Shown here: piece after piece, positions 32,279-41,089 of the stretch
How the letters are laid out: every line of letters starts with the position of its first letter
Position numbering within the stretch: the first letter of the stretch is position 1
Source: CAZKRL01 sp964555295
GTDB lineage: Bacteria > Bacteroidota > Bacteroidia > Flavobacteriales_D > Sanyastnellaceae
Assembly: GCA_964555295.1 (NCBI GenBank)
Contig: CAZKRL010000009.1
Location: 1 to 64,000 of the forward strand
Direction of reading: 5' to 3'
DNA: 64,000 nucleotides
Translations under genes and position numbers: made by a program
The notes under the pieces: generated by a model
Databases searched by the model: none
What the model saw: the letters and a program-made list of their open reading frames with translations, nothing else
What the model was told of the DNA's origin: nothing

Positions 32279-33115
32279 ATGAATATCGACTGGAATTTAA
32301 CTTCATACTCTACAGCTCGTATTCGACTTACTGCTGTATTCATCTTCGGTTGGTATCTCTTTAATGTAGCTATTCACTATCCCTTTATCAACTTACTGTG
32401 GGGAGAATCCAACGTCTTTTGGAGGGGTTCGGTGCGCAATGGCCTCATTGAAAATTTAGTCTATCATCTTTTATATGCCCCAGTAAATGCCTCTCGCGTT
32501 ATCAGTTTACATATTATTTCGGCGAGTATTTCAGTTTTTAGTTTTAAATACGTAGGCCTGTTTCGCTTTATGGCATGGCTGACGGGATGGATGCTTTACT
32601 TGCCCGCCAATGGTGTTTTTGACTCTGGTATGCTAGTGGTGCAGTCATTTGCATTCCTACTAATTTTTCAGCAGAACGGTACCGATAAGCTCTCACATGA
32701 AATCAACGGTATGATATGTTGGGCACTTGTGGTCATACTAATCACTGGATATATAGCTTCCACGGCCTTTAAATTATCGGGAATTCAGTGGTGGCAAGGC
32801 ACGGCATTTTATTATTCGATGCATCTCGAATATCTGACTGGAAAAAACTTTACTTTTTTTATTGATTTCGCCAAAAAACTATGGGTGTCTAAGCTTTTTA
32901 CATGGAGTAGCTTGTTATATCAAATACTTTTTCCAATCATAATTTTCTCGAAGCGATTTGCCTTTAAATGGGTCATGATTGGCGTGGTCTTTCATCTGCT
33001 GACCATCGTTTTCTTTAATCTCTGGGGTTTCGCATTTGCGATGATTGCGAGTTACTGCATTCTCATTCCGGGCGAATGGGCTGAGAAGATTGGAGTCAAA
33101 GCAATTCGCGAATAA
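32279..33115 (+). CDS. HTTM-like polytopic membrane protein
   Basis: 278 residues from the ATG at 32279 (MNIDWNLTSYSTARIRL); the open frame reaches 32189 but overlaps the upstream gene. About seven membrane helices. The early RIRLTAVFIFGWYLFNVAI, the WLTGWMLYLPANG loop, and HLEYLTGKNF…LFTWSSLLYQILFPI resemble the HTTM domain, the membrane part of vitamin-K-dependent gamma-carboxylase homologues. The C-terminal carboxylase part is absent, so catalysis of Glu carboxylation is not expected. The gene is paired with DUF5819. Its 3' end overlaps the convergent moxR by 20 nt. Confidence 0.7.
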   Translation: MNIDWNLTSYSTARIRLTAVFIFGWYLFNVAIHYPFINLLWGESNVFWRGSVRNGLIENLVYHLLYAPVNASRVISLHIISASISVFSFKYVGLFRFMAWLTGWMLYLPANGVFDSGMLVVQSFAFLLIFQQNGTDKLSHEINGMICWALVVILITGYIASTAFKLSGIQWWQGTAFYYSMHLEYLTGKNFTFFIDFAKKLWVSKLFTWSSLLYQILFPIIIFSKRFAFKWVMIGVVFHLLTIVFFNLWGFAFAMIASYCILIPGEWAEKIGVKAIRE

Positions 33116-34067
33116 TCCGTTCAACAGTATAGCCTTCGGCTTCGGCTTTGTAATTTCTAACGATGCGATGGCGCAATACAGGTATTGCGATAGCTTTTAT
33201 ATCGTCTATGTCCGGACTATATTTTCCGTTGAGTGCGGCAAAAACTTTGGCACCAACAATCAAGTATTGAGAAGCTCTGGGTCCTGCACCCCATCCAATG
33301 TAATCCTTGACAAATGCTGGAGCAGCTGTATTATCTGGTCGAGTTGACGAAGAAATCTTGACAGCATATTCAAGTACATTGTCTGTAACAGGCATTTTTC
33401 GAATGAGTTGCTGGAAATAGACAATTTCATTACCGCTCAAGACAGAATTCACCACCGGCGTATGATTTCCGGTGGTAGCTCTTACAATTTGCATCTCGTC
33501 TTTGAACGATGGATAATCTACCCACACATTCAGCATGAAACGGTCTAATTGTGCCTCTGGAAGTGGGTAAGTTCCTTCTTGCTCAATCGGGTTTTGGGTA
33601 GCTAAAACGAAAAAAGGTGATGGCAGATCTAAGGTTTTACCGGCAGCAGTAACACGGCGCTCTTGCATCGCCTCAAGTAGTGCTGACTGGGTTTTTGGTG
33701 GGGTACGATTGATTTCATCTGCCAGTATAATGTTAGAGAAAATCGGACCTTTTACAAATTTAAACTCACGATTATCTCCCAGTATTTCGGATCCAACGAT
33801 ATCGGAAGGCATGAGGTCGGGCGTAAACTGAATACGATTAAAGGAAAGTCCAAGGGCCTTGCCGATTGTGTTTACAAGTAAGGTTTTCGCAAGACCTGGC
33901 ACACCAACAAGCAAACAGTGACCATTACCAAAAATGGAAATGAGGACTTCCTTAACAACTTGATCCTGGCCGATAACCACCTTGCCTATCTCTTGGCTTA
34001 ATTGCTGGTATTTTTTGCTCAAGGCATCAATTGCCTGTGCGTCATTTGAATATGTAGTTTCAGTCAT
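33096..34067 (-). CDS. MoxR-family AAA+ ATPase
   Basis: 323 residues. AAA+ core with Walker A in GVPGLAKTLLVN, Walker B in ILADEINRTPPKTQSALLEAM, sensor I FVLATQNPIEQEGTYPLPEAQLDRF and the MoxR lid (PAFVKDYIGWGAGPRASQ, IPVLRHRI). MoxR ATPases are chaperones that assemble or activate metal- or VWA-domain proteins; no VWA or DUF58 gene follows here because the operon ends. A perfect box TATTTTTG lies 18 nt upstream. It follows the surA-like gene by 39 nt, so partial co-transcription with the folding genes is possible. Confidence 0.93.
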   Translation of the reverse strand: MTETTYSNDAQAIDALSKKYQQLSQEIGKVVIGQDQVVKEVLISIFGNGHCLLVGVPGLAKTLLVNTIGKALGLSFNRIQFTPDLMPSDIVGSEILGDNREFKFVKGPIFSNIILADEINRTPPKTQSALLEAMQERRVTAAGKTLDLPSPFFVLATQNPIEQEGTYPLPEAQLDRFMLNVWVDYPSFKDEMQIVRATTGNHTPVVNSVLSGNEIVYFQQLIRKMPVTDNVLEYAVKISSSTRPDNTAAPAFVKDYIGWGAGPRASQYLIVGAKVFAALNGKYSPDIDDIKAIAIPVLRHRIVRNYKAEAEGYTVERIIRELL

Positions 34068-34085
34068 CGCAATTTCAGTAGGTTA

Positions 34086-34093
34086 CAAAAATA
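34086..34093 (-). promoter_or_regulatory. -7 box of moxR
   Basis: TATTTTTG on the minus strand, a perfect TAnnTTTG, 18 nt before the ATG at 34067. Confidence 0.45.
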
Positions 34094-34106
34094 GGTTTGA
34101 ACTCGC

Positions 34107-35450
34107 CTATTTACTTTTAATCCATGGAAATGTAAACTTACAATTTGAATAAGCCTCATCCAATTCAACCGAAGTCGATGCGAGTCTTCTTCTGATCCAT
34201 TTATCTGTGAGTTCCTGGCGCAATTTCGACTCAGCAGCTTGTTTGAAAATTTCGTAGTCTTCCTTGATGTTTGCCTTATGGGCCGGGATTCGTCGATCTA
34301 GTCTGTATATGGCAAAAGACTTTGTGTTGTCCTCCTCTGAACGCATTGTGGGTTCACTGAAATTACCGACTTTCATTGCCATCAGTAAGAGATTCATTTC
34401 CGAGCTTAAGGTGCTAACGTCGTGACGTGTGCTACCCGAGGCCAAGTTCATTACCTTACCGCCTTGATTTCGTGTTTCCGCATCCGTACTGTATTTTCTC
34501 ACAGCATGCTGGAAAGAGAGTGTGTCTAGCAATTGATTATAAACTTCAGTCAATGTTACTCTTGCTCGCTCCAAATCCTCCGGTTTTGATTTGGCTGACA
34601 TGAGAATGTGGCATGTTTCATAAAACTCACCTCGCTTCTCGATCACTTTTACGAAATGGTAGCCGTAATTACTTGCAAATACTGGAGAATAGCTCCCTTG
34701 CGGCGTATTGAATACGGCTGCCTCATATTCGGGGACAAAGGTTCCCTTTCTCTGCAGAGGATAACAACCGCCCTTGTATTTCGAGCCGGGGTCTTCGCTC
34801 CATTTCGCCGCTTCCAATGTCATAGACGACCTGCCAGATACCAGGACTGAACGAATACTATCTAACATTTGAACGATCTTATTCTTTTCTGATTCTCTGA
34901 TGGCAGGCGCTATTTCAATTTTAGAGTATTCCACCTGTTCACCAATTAGCGGAATTGAATCGACGGGGATATTATCGGCATATCGAACAACATCTGCAGG
35001 TGTAACCTTGAGATTTTTCGATATTTCATCTTGCATTTTTTGTACCAACATTTGTTCCTTAATGAGTTCAAAAAACTCATCCTTCATTTGGGATTGCGAC
35101 TTGCCGTAGTACTTCTCGAATTCTTCTACGCTTCCGAACATTTGTATATAGTACTCAATTCGTTTTGTGACTTGATTCTGAACGTCGGCATCAGCCACCT
35201 CCAGTGAGTCCATTCTGGATTGATGAAGCAGTAACTTCTGATAGAGCAATGTTTCAAGATTTCTGCATCGCTGTTCGTCGGTAGCTGCCCCCTTCCCTCC
35301 GGTAGATTCGAGCTCCAGCGTTTCTAGATCACTCCTGAGAATAACTTCATTACCCACAACAGCAATAATTTCATCAACAATAGTGCCCGGTTGTGCAACA
35401 AGCTTTAAGGCAATGGTAATCAGCGAGGCAATTAAAATAACTTTTCTCAT
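34107..35450 (-). CDS. surA: SurA-like periplasmic peptidyl-prolyl isomerase
   Basis: 447 residues from the ATG at 35450, which gives a signal peptide (MRKVILIASLITIALKLVAQ); the open frame reaches 35507 but that start overlaps the upstream gene. SurA N-terminal domain with VDEIIAVVGNEVILRSDLETLE, then two parvulin-type domains (the second around YETCHILMSAKSKPEDLERA, DAETRNQGGKVMNL). SurA escorts unfolded outer-membrane proteins through the periplasm. The ATG is 1 nt after the stop of the preceding lipoprotein gene: a tight three-gene folding operon. Confidence 0.88.
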   Translation of the reverse strand: MRKVILIASLITIALKLVAQPGTIVDEIIAVVGNEVILRSDLETLELESTGGKGAATDEQRCRNLETLLYQKLLLHQSRMDSLEVADADVQNQVTKRIEYYIQMFGSVEEFEKYYGKSQSQMKDEFFELIKEQMLVQKMQDEISKNLKVTPADVVRYADNIPVDSIPLIGEQVEYSKIEIAPAIRESEKNKIVQMLDSIRSVLVSGRSSMTLEAAKWSEDPGSKYKGGCYPLQRKGTFVPEYEAAVFNTPQGSYSPVFASNYGYHFVKVIEKRGEFYETCHILMSAKSKPEDLERARVTLTEVYNQLLDTLSFQHAVRKYSTDAETRNQGGKVMNLASGSTRHDVSTLSSEMNLLLMAMKVGNFSEPTMRSEEDNTKSFAIYRLDRRIPAHKANIKEDYEIFKQAAESKLRQELTDKWIRRRLASTSVELDEAYSNCKFTFPWIKSK

Positions 35451-35451
35451 T

Positions 35452-36318
35452 CTATTTAGCGGTGATTGTGATTCGTTTTTCAGCTTCCGCCTTTGAGTAT
35501 AAATCAATACGCATTTTATCCAAGAGCTCCCGCTTTCTTCTGTTTAGTATCAAGTTTTGAATTCTTACTTTTTCAAATTCAATGGGCGCCATACTCCCAC
35601 TGAGCTTATATTCCATGAAACGGATGAAATAAAGCAAGCCGTCTTGTTCAAACTGAAGTGAGTTATGTTTCTTCAAAAATCCCGCTACGTCAATAATTTC
35701 TACTGGTACCTGTTTGAGAAAATCCCCCCATGTCATCCATTCATCTTCGCTAATAAAACAGCTTGCACCAGCTGAAACACATGACTGCTGCCATTTTATG
35801 ATGTCCTCTTGGCGATCTGACTGAAAATACTTTTTTAAGTTGCTCAACTGCTTGTAATCATTTTTTACGGAGGTGAATTTTATTTTGACCAAGAACTGTT
35901 TCAACTCGAAATTGGATTTATTCTCTTCGTAATACGACGTGATTTCAGCATCCGTAATATTTGTATCCAATTTTTGTCGCACCCATTCCGTTTCAAACGC
36001 GTGAATCTTAAGTGAATTAGCATATTCCTCGACCATCTTGTCAAAAGATAGCTGATCATCGCTCAGGCTATTTTCAGCGGCGTCAATTATGATTTGTCTA
36101 ATCAACCAATCCTTAATGAATTTCTCTGCCAACGCTGTGCTATCCTCAGCAGAGATATTATCAGGTATAATTTCGAAAACCGTGGCTTGAGTTAATTGAT
36201 GCTCACCGAAAGTCGCTACCAGCGCTGACTCATGCGATGCATTGCAGGATACAAGAAAAATTGTTACCGATAGGATTGCTCCCAGCCAAAACCCCTTATT
36301 TGATGGAGTGAAGCACAT
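35452..36318 (-). CDS. Lipoprotein related to SurA/PpiC chaperones, no rotamase domain seen
   Basis: 288 residues from the ATG at 36318 (a Met five codons earlier is also open). Lipoprotein signal with lipobox FLVSC. The helical body has the SurA-N-like pattern FIKDWLIRQIIIDAAE and YYEENKSNFELKQFLVKIKF, as in PpiC-type proteins, but I cannot find a parvulin signature with its conserved H and GGxLGxF motifs. It lies between two true PPIase genes: the upstream ppiC-like gene overlaps its start by about 20 nt and surA begins 1 nt after its stop. It probably acts as a membrane-bound holdase in the same pathway; this is inferred from position. Confidence 0.75.
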   Translation of the reverse strand: MCFTPSNKGFWLGAILSVTIFLVSCNASHESALVATFGEHQLTQATVFEIIPDNISAEDSTALAEKFIKDWLIRQIIIDAAENSLSDDQLSFDKMVEEYANSLKIHAFETEWVRQKLDTNITDAEITSYYEENKSNFELKQFLVKIKFTSVKNDYKQLSNLKKYFQSDRQEDIIKWQQSCVSAGASCFISEDEWMTWGDFLKQVPVEIIDVAGFLKKHNSLQFEQDGLLYFIRFMEYKLSGSMAPIEFEKVRIQNLILNRRKRELLDKMRIDLYSKAEAEKRITITAK

Positions 36319-38230
36319 CTTTATTGATCTCAAATTTGTATTTCAATCGGAGCTCCTCAATCCAAAGTTTTTCCAAGAAGTTCTGAAACTCTGAGGTAAT
36401 CAGACCTTTCGCCTCCTCCAATCTTTTGGGTCTGGGTGGAACCACCTCTTTTATTTCCATAAATACTACTTGTCCTTCGTAGGTTAAATCCTTTGTGAAT
36501 CCCAAATTCCATTCAATATCTTTCAAAAAGGGTTTTTCATCGCGTGCATAAAGTCCCTGTTCTATTTGAATATTCAATTGCGATGCCTGATTTAACTCAC
36601 CGGCTACTGCAGATCGGTCCTTTCCCGCATTTAGCATTTTGCGTGCATCTGTGGCAATCTTCTGATTAGCGCAAGTATATATTACTACATCGGCGCGTTC
36701 AGGCCACATAAACTGACCTTTGTTTTGCTCGTAAAATATGGCCAATCCGGTGGAATCTTTAACGGCCTTTGACCATACCTTTTGATCAGTCAGCTCAAAC
36801 AATAAAATACCTTCTCGATACTCCTTCATGAGAAGGCGAAACGGCGTGTGCTTTTGTTCGAGTTTCGCATCTTCCTCGGCTATGAGTTTATCTTCTACTA
36901 GTTTAGTGAAAACGGCATTCACATGGTCAGCGGGCAATACCCCAGACTTACCCATTCCTTTGGTTCTAAAATATTCATTGAACTCGTTTACAGTGTATGA
37001 TTTTTCGGCATAACTGAAAAGGGTTGCCTTTAAGTCCTTTGACTTGATGTAAAGTTTGCCTGTGAGTGCGTTAGAATCTGCAGCTGCAACGATTTTCTTT
37101 AAGATATCGCCATTCAGTGAGAAGCGATATTCCTTTTTAAGCTTTTCAACGAATGACTTTCTGGTTTGCTCAGATCTGCCATCCTTGGATACCTTATTTT
37201 TTAAATCTTTCTCCGCTTCTGAGAAAGTGGGTATAGTTCTTACTTTCAGTCTTTTTACAATGTGCCAGCCGTAATCGGTTTTGAAGGGCATACTCACATC
37301 ACCATCCGCCTTCAATCCAAATGCCGCATCCTCAAATTCAGGAACCATTTTACCAGTTCCGAACCAAGGCAATTCTCCTCCTTTTTTACTGGAGCTAGGA
37401 TCATCACTGTATTTTTTACACATATTCTCAAATGTCTCCTCACCATTAACTACCTTCTGACGAATTTCCTCTAACTTAAGTTTCGCTCCCTCGTCACCCT
37501 TTGTCTCTGCTTTAGGTCGAATAACAATATGAGCTACCTGTATTTCACCTCTGGCAGGTCTGCGATCGGTGAGTTTTAATATGTGATATCCATAACGAGT
37601 TCTGAACGGCATAGATAATTCACCCACATTTGCTGCATAGGCGGCCTTTTCGAAAGGGTAAACCATTTGAAATGCAGTGAAATATCCGAGATCGCCGCCA
37701 TTCGATGCAACACTGGGGTCTTCACTACCCCCTTTGGATTTAGCAACATTGCCGAAATCTTCACCAGCAATGACTCGGCGACGCAATTCCATAATTTTCT
37801 CGTATGCCTTAAGAGTATCTTGAGGGGATGCAAGAGGGTCACATTTGATCAGAATATGGGAAGCACGCACTTCTTCTTTCATGAAACTATACGCTTCTTT
37901 CATAAGATCGTTGAGTTTCTCTGTATCCGTTAGATAAGGTCGTGCAAGTTGTGTTCTATATCCTGCTAACTCATTTACAAATTTTTTTACAGTATCCAGT
38001 CCAAGTGCCTTTGCTGCATGAACTTTCAGCTTAAAATTGATGAAAAGCTCCATGTAATCATCCAGCGTCTTTTGAGTAACAATGGAGTCTCGATTATTCT
38101 TCTTATAAATGTTCTCGAACTCTTCTCGAGTAACTGACTCTCCATCGATAGTTAATACGATGTCAGAAAGACTTTGAGAGTATGAAAAGATGGGTAACAA
38201 CAGCAATACCAACAACCAGTTTTTGATCAT
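36296..38230 (-). CDS. Periplasmic PpiC/parvulin peptidyl-prolyl isomerase
   Basis: 644 residues from the ATG at 38230 (MIKNWLLVLLLLPIFSYSQS signal peptide). The earlier Met at 38257 lies inside the TAAATTTG promoter box, which rules it out. SurA-like N-terminal helices (VLTIDGESVTREEFENIYKK) are followed by two parvulin domains: VRASHILIKCDP…GGDLGYFTAFQMVYPFE…YGYHILKL and IQVAHIVIRPKA…GGELPWFGTGKMVPEFE…YGWHIVKR. The C-terminal half is helical with a second SurA-like region. It catalyses prolyl isomerisation on proteins bound for the outer membrane. First gene of the three-gene folding operon. Confidence 0.9.
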   Translation of the reverse strand: MIKNWLLVLLLLPIFSYSQSLSDIVLTIDGESVTREEFENIYKKNNRDSIVTQKTLDDYMELFINFKLKVHAAKALGLDTVKKFVNELAGYRTQLARPYLTDTEKLNDLMKEAYSFMKEEVRASHILIKCDPLASPQDTLKAYEKIMELRRRVIAGEDFGNVAKSKGGSEDPSVASNGGDLGYFTAFQMVYPFEKAAYAANVGELSMPFRTRYGYHILKLTDRRPARGEIQVAHIVIRPKAETKGDEGAKLKLEEIRQKVVNGEETFENMCKKYSDDPSSSKKGGELPWFGTGKMVPEFEDAAFGLKADGDVSMPFKTDYGWHIVKRLKVRTIPTFSEAEKDLKNKVSKDGRSEQTRKSFVEKLKKEYRFSLNGDILKKIVAAADSNALTGKLYIKSKDLKATLFSYAEKSYTVNEFNEYFRTKGMGKSGVLPADHVNAVFTKLVEDKLIAEEDAKLEQKHTPFRLLMKEYREGILLFELTDQKVWSKAVKDSTGLAIFYEQNKGQFMWPERADVVIYTCANQKIATDARKMLNAGKDRSAVAGELNQASQLNIQIEQGLYARDEKPFLKDIEWNLGFTKDLTYEGQVVFMEIKEVVPPRPKRLEEAKGLITSEFQNFLEKLWIEELRLKYKFEINKDVLHSIK

Positions 38231-38254
38231 AATAGAATTTGAATTAAGCGGCAG

Positions 38255-38262
38255 CAAATTTA
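38255..38262 (-). promoter_or_regulatory. -7 box of the folding operon
   Basis: TAAATTTG on the minus strand, a perfect TAnnTTTG, 24 nt before the ATG at 38230. It overlaps the alternative Met at 38257 and so decides the start. Confidence 0.5.
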
Positions 38263-38351
38263 TACAAGCTTGACCTATTTGTTAATCATAAAGCGCTATA
38301 GGTAAATCAAAGAAATGAGCTATGGGATGTGGGGTCCCTGCTTCATAATAA

Positions 38352-39827
38352 CTAACGTAAGCTATAGTTTGGTGCCTCGCGGGTAATCATCACGTCATGA
38401 GGGTGACTCTCTTTAAAACCAGCTGAGGTAATTCGCATGAATGTGGCCTTTTTGAGCGCCTCCAAATTCGCGGCTCCACAATATCCCATTCCTGCGCGTA
38501 ATCCGCCAACAATCTGATACATCACTTCTTGAACGGTTCCTTTGAAAGGCACCCGACCTGAAATTCCCTCCGGTACAAGCTTTTTGATATCATCTTCAGC
38601 ATCTTGAAAGTAACGATCCTTCGAGCCTTGTTGCATGGCCTCGACAGATCCCATACCTCTGTATGATTTGAATCGTCTGCCCTCGTAAATTATCGTTTCA
38701 CCTGGACTTTCCTCTGTCCCCGCCAGCATTGAACCAATCATGATGCAACCAGAACCTGCCGCTAATGCCTTTACAATATCACCCGTAAACCGTATTCCGC
38801 CATCGGCAATAAACGGAATTCCGGTGCCTTCAAGCGCCGCAGCCACATTCATAACAGCGGTTAATTGTGGCACACCAACACCTGCGATTACCCTTGTTGT
38901 GCATATCGAACCAGGACCGATACCCACCTTAACTGCATCAGCGCCGGCTTTTATCAGTGCAATAGCTGCCTCAGCAGTGGCAATATTACCTACGACCACA
39001 TCTGTATGCTCTCCAAAAAGTGATTTGATTTCTTTCAGCATTTCCAACACGCCATGCGAGTGACCATGTGCAGTATCAATCACCAACGCATCGGCACCAG
39101 CTTTAACCAACGCTGTAGCACGTGCCACTGAATCATGAGTAACACCAATAGCTGCGGCGACTCGTAATCGTCCGTGCTGATCCTTGCAAGCATTAGGATA
39201 TTTCTTGAGTTTCAGTATATCCTTATATGTGATTAAGCCGATAAGTGCGCCTTCCTTATTAACGACGGGTAATTTTTCAATTTTATGCTGCTGAAGTATT
39301 ATCTCTGCAGCGCTCATATCTTTTGGCGAATCTGTAGTAATGAGATTAGAGCTTGTCATAACATCAGTGATGGGCTTGAGCATGTCTTTCTCAAATCGCA
39401 AATCACGATTGGTGACAATTCCTTTCAGTTTTCCTGTTGCGTCTATAACAGGGATGCCACCTATCCTATGCTCCGCCATAAGCCGTTTCGCATCGCCCAC
39501 AACAGTATCCTCGAGTAAGGTTACCGGGTCTTGAATCATTCCACTTTCAGAACGCTTGACTTTTCGAACCTCCATGGATTGTTGCTCAATGCTCATGTTT
39601 TTATGAATAACGCCAATTCCTCCCTCACGCGCCATTGCAATAGCCATTCGTGCCTCAGTTACTGTATCCATTGCAGCACTTACCACAGGTACATTGAGCG
39701 CTATGCGTCTTGAAAACCTTCCATTCGTGTGCACATCACGAGGTAGGACGTCAGAATAAGCAGGCACCAGCAAAACATCATCATAAGTGAGGCCTTCAGC
39801 CGTGATTCGGGAAAATATTTCAGACAT
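38352..39827 (-). CDS. guaB: IMP dehydrogenase
   Basis: 491 residues. It oxidises IMP to XMP with NAD, the committed step to GTP. The TIM-barrel is split by two CBS domains (about 95-205; ITDVMTSSNLIT, KLPVVNKEG). The catalytic loop is GPGSICTTRVIAGVGVPQL, and the flap region SVEAMQQGSKDRYFQ is present. A standard housekeeping enzyme of normal length, monocistronic. A TAAATTTA box lies about 19 nt before the start. Together with purK and purH it gives the window three purine genes, in separate units. Confidence 0.97.
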   Translation of the reverse strand: MSEIFSRITAEGLTYDDVLLVPAYSDVLPRDVHTNGRFSRRIALNVPVVSAAMDTVTEARMAIAMAREGGIGVIHKNMSIEQQSMEVRKVKRSESGMIQDPVTLLEDTVVGDAKRLMAEHRIGGIPVIDATGKLKGIVTNRDLRFEKDMLKPITDVMTSSNLITTDSPKDMSAAEIILQQHKIEKLPVVNKEGALIGLITYKDILKLKKYPNACKDQHGRLRVAAAIGVTHDSVARATALVKAGADALVIDTAHGHSHGVLEMLKEIKSLFGEHTDVVVGNIATAEAAIALIKAGADAVKVGIGPGSICTTRVIAGVGVPQLTAVMNVAAALEGTGIPFIADGGIRFTGDIVKALAAGSGCIMIGSMLAGTEESPGETIIYEGRRFKSYRGMGSVEAMQQGSKDRYFQDAEDDIKKLVPEGISGRVPFKGTVQEVMYQIVGGLRAGMGYCGAANLEALKKATFMRITSAGFKESHPHDVMITREAPNYSLR

Positions 39828-39961
39828 TGAAACTCAATTTTCCGGGTAAATTTAGGATGAACGAACATATTGGCCCCTATAAATTTCATTATCTGTCTAC
39901 ATAAGAATTCTATCTATTTACGAGTGATTTAAGTTGGATAGAATGAATTCTTCATGATTGA

Positions 39962-39969
39962 TATATTTG
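39962..39969 (+). promoter_or_regulatory. -7 box of the small secreted protein gene
   Basis: TATATTTG, a perfect TAnnTTTG. The Met at 39971 is 1 nt after the box and would lie upstream of the transcript start, which favours the Met at 39989. Confidence 0.45.
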
Positions 39970-39988
39970 TATGTCACCAATTTCGTCT

Positions 39989-40483
39989 ATGAGAATATTA
40001 ACTACCACTTTATTGCTAACTGCATGTATAAAAATGCAGGCTCAAGCCCCATATCAAATGCCTTATCAGGCCGTGGTCAGAAATTCTTCGGGGCAGTTGG
40101 TTTCCAATAGCAATGTTGTTTTGCGTTTTAGCATTACCGATGCAGCATCCAGCGGTGCAACTCTTTGGCAAGAATCCCACGAACTTACTACCAACAGCCA
40201 AGGGGCGGTTAGCGTTACTCTGGGAAGCACAAACACATTGCAATCCGTCAATTGGTTTGGAGGCCCCCGTTTTATGAGAGTTGAATTGTATGATAACAAC
40301 AATTTTATCGACCTGGGAACTCAACAACTTGGCAGTGTGCCTTATGCCTTTTATGCCAATCAGGCAGGTGCTTCAGCGGGGTCAATCACAGGCTATTCAG
40401 CAACCGGTGACACATTATATTTTAGCGGAGGCGGTTACCTCATAGTTCCCGGAATCAGTGCCGCTAATCCCGGGGGCAATTGA
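39989..40483 (+). CDS. Small secreted protein with tail-fibre-like N-terminal domain
   Basis: 164 residues from the ATG at 39989 (MRILTTTLLLTACIKMQAQ signal peptide). The mature part begins with APYQMPYQAVVRNSSGQLVSN and VVLRFSITDAASSGATLWQESHE, the domain that stands at the front of many large Bacteroidota secreted proteins, usually followed by collagen-like or tail-fibre repeats. Here nothing follows: after GSVPYAFYANQAGA it ends in a Gly-rich tail (YLIVPGISAANPGGN). It may be a natural short form or a truncated relic; there is no frameshifted continuation before the convergent gene 12 nt downstream. Function unknown. Confidence 0.75.
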   Translation: MRILTTTLLLTACIKMQAQAPYQMPYQAVVRNSSGQLVSNSNVVLRFSITDAASSGATLWQESHELTTNSQGAVSVTLGSTNTLQSVNWFGGPRFMRVELYDNNNFIDLGTQQLGSVPYAFYANQAGASAGSITGYSATGDTLYFSGGGYLIVPGISAANPGGN

Positions 40484-40495
40484 TTCCATAACCCA

Positions 40496-41089
40496 TCAGC
40501 GAATTCCGAAAATTCTAAGCGCTGTTTTTCCGATAATTTCTAAATCAGTAAGGAATGACGCCCGTTGTATATAAAGAAGATTTATGCGCAATTTTTCGGG
40601 CATAATAACTTCGATGTAGGTCTTTTCCGGCTGATCTGATTTGGCTATCAAATCACTTTCCTCGAAATATTGAAGAGAGGCCATATCTGTAATTCCCGGC
40701 CGCACTGAAAGAACCGTCCTTTGCTGGTCATTGTATAGCGCTACATATTTGGGAACTTCAGGGCGTGGACCTACCACACTCATTTCGCCCAATAAAACAT
40801 TGACCAGTTGCGGTAACTCATCCATTTTGAAACGACGCAACCAATATCCTGCGCTTGTAATTCGCGAGTCTCTCGAACCCACAGTAATTTGCAATTGTCG
40901 CCCATCATCAGGCTTCATCGTTCTGAATTTGAGAATGAAAAATTCCTCGCCCTTCTTACCTATTCGTTTCTGTTTATAGATGACACCACCTCTGCTATCA
41001 GTAACAATCCAGATCGAAATCAATAAAAACAAAGGCGATAACAATATGATCATTATCGAAGAGAAAATGATATCAAACAAGCGCTTCAT
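40496..41089 (-). CDS. Polyprenyl-phosphate sugar-phosphate transferase
   Basis: 197 residues of the bacterial sugar transferase family (WcaJ/PglC-like short form). One re-entrant N-terminal hydrophobic segment (IIFSSIMIILLSPLFLLISIWI), then YKQKRIGKKGEEFFILKFRTM, LRRFKMDELPQLVNVLLGEMSVVGPRPE and GITDMASLQYF. Such enzymes load the first sugar phosphate onto undecaprenyl phosphate to begin a surface glycan or glycoprotein sugar. Its ATG overlaps the upstream aminotransferase stop by 4 nt. The pair matches the PglC/PglE logic of making and then attaching an amino sugar, although this is inferred. Confidence 0.9.
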   Translation of the reverse strand: MKRLFDIIFSSIMIILLSPLFLLISIWIVTDSRGGVIYKQKRIGKKGEEFFILKFRTMKPDDGRQLQITVGSRDSRITSAGYWLRRFKMDELPQLVNVLLGEMSVVGPRPEVPKYVALYNDQQRTVLSVRPGITDMASLQYFEESDLIAKSDQPEKTYIEVIMPEKLRINLLYIQRASFLTDLEIIGKTALRIFGIR

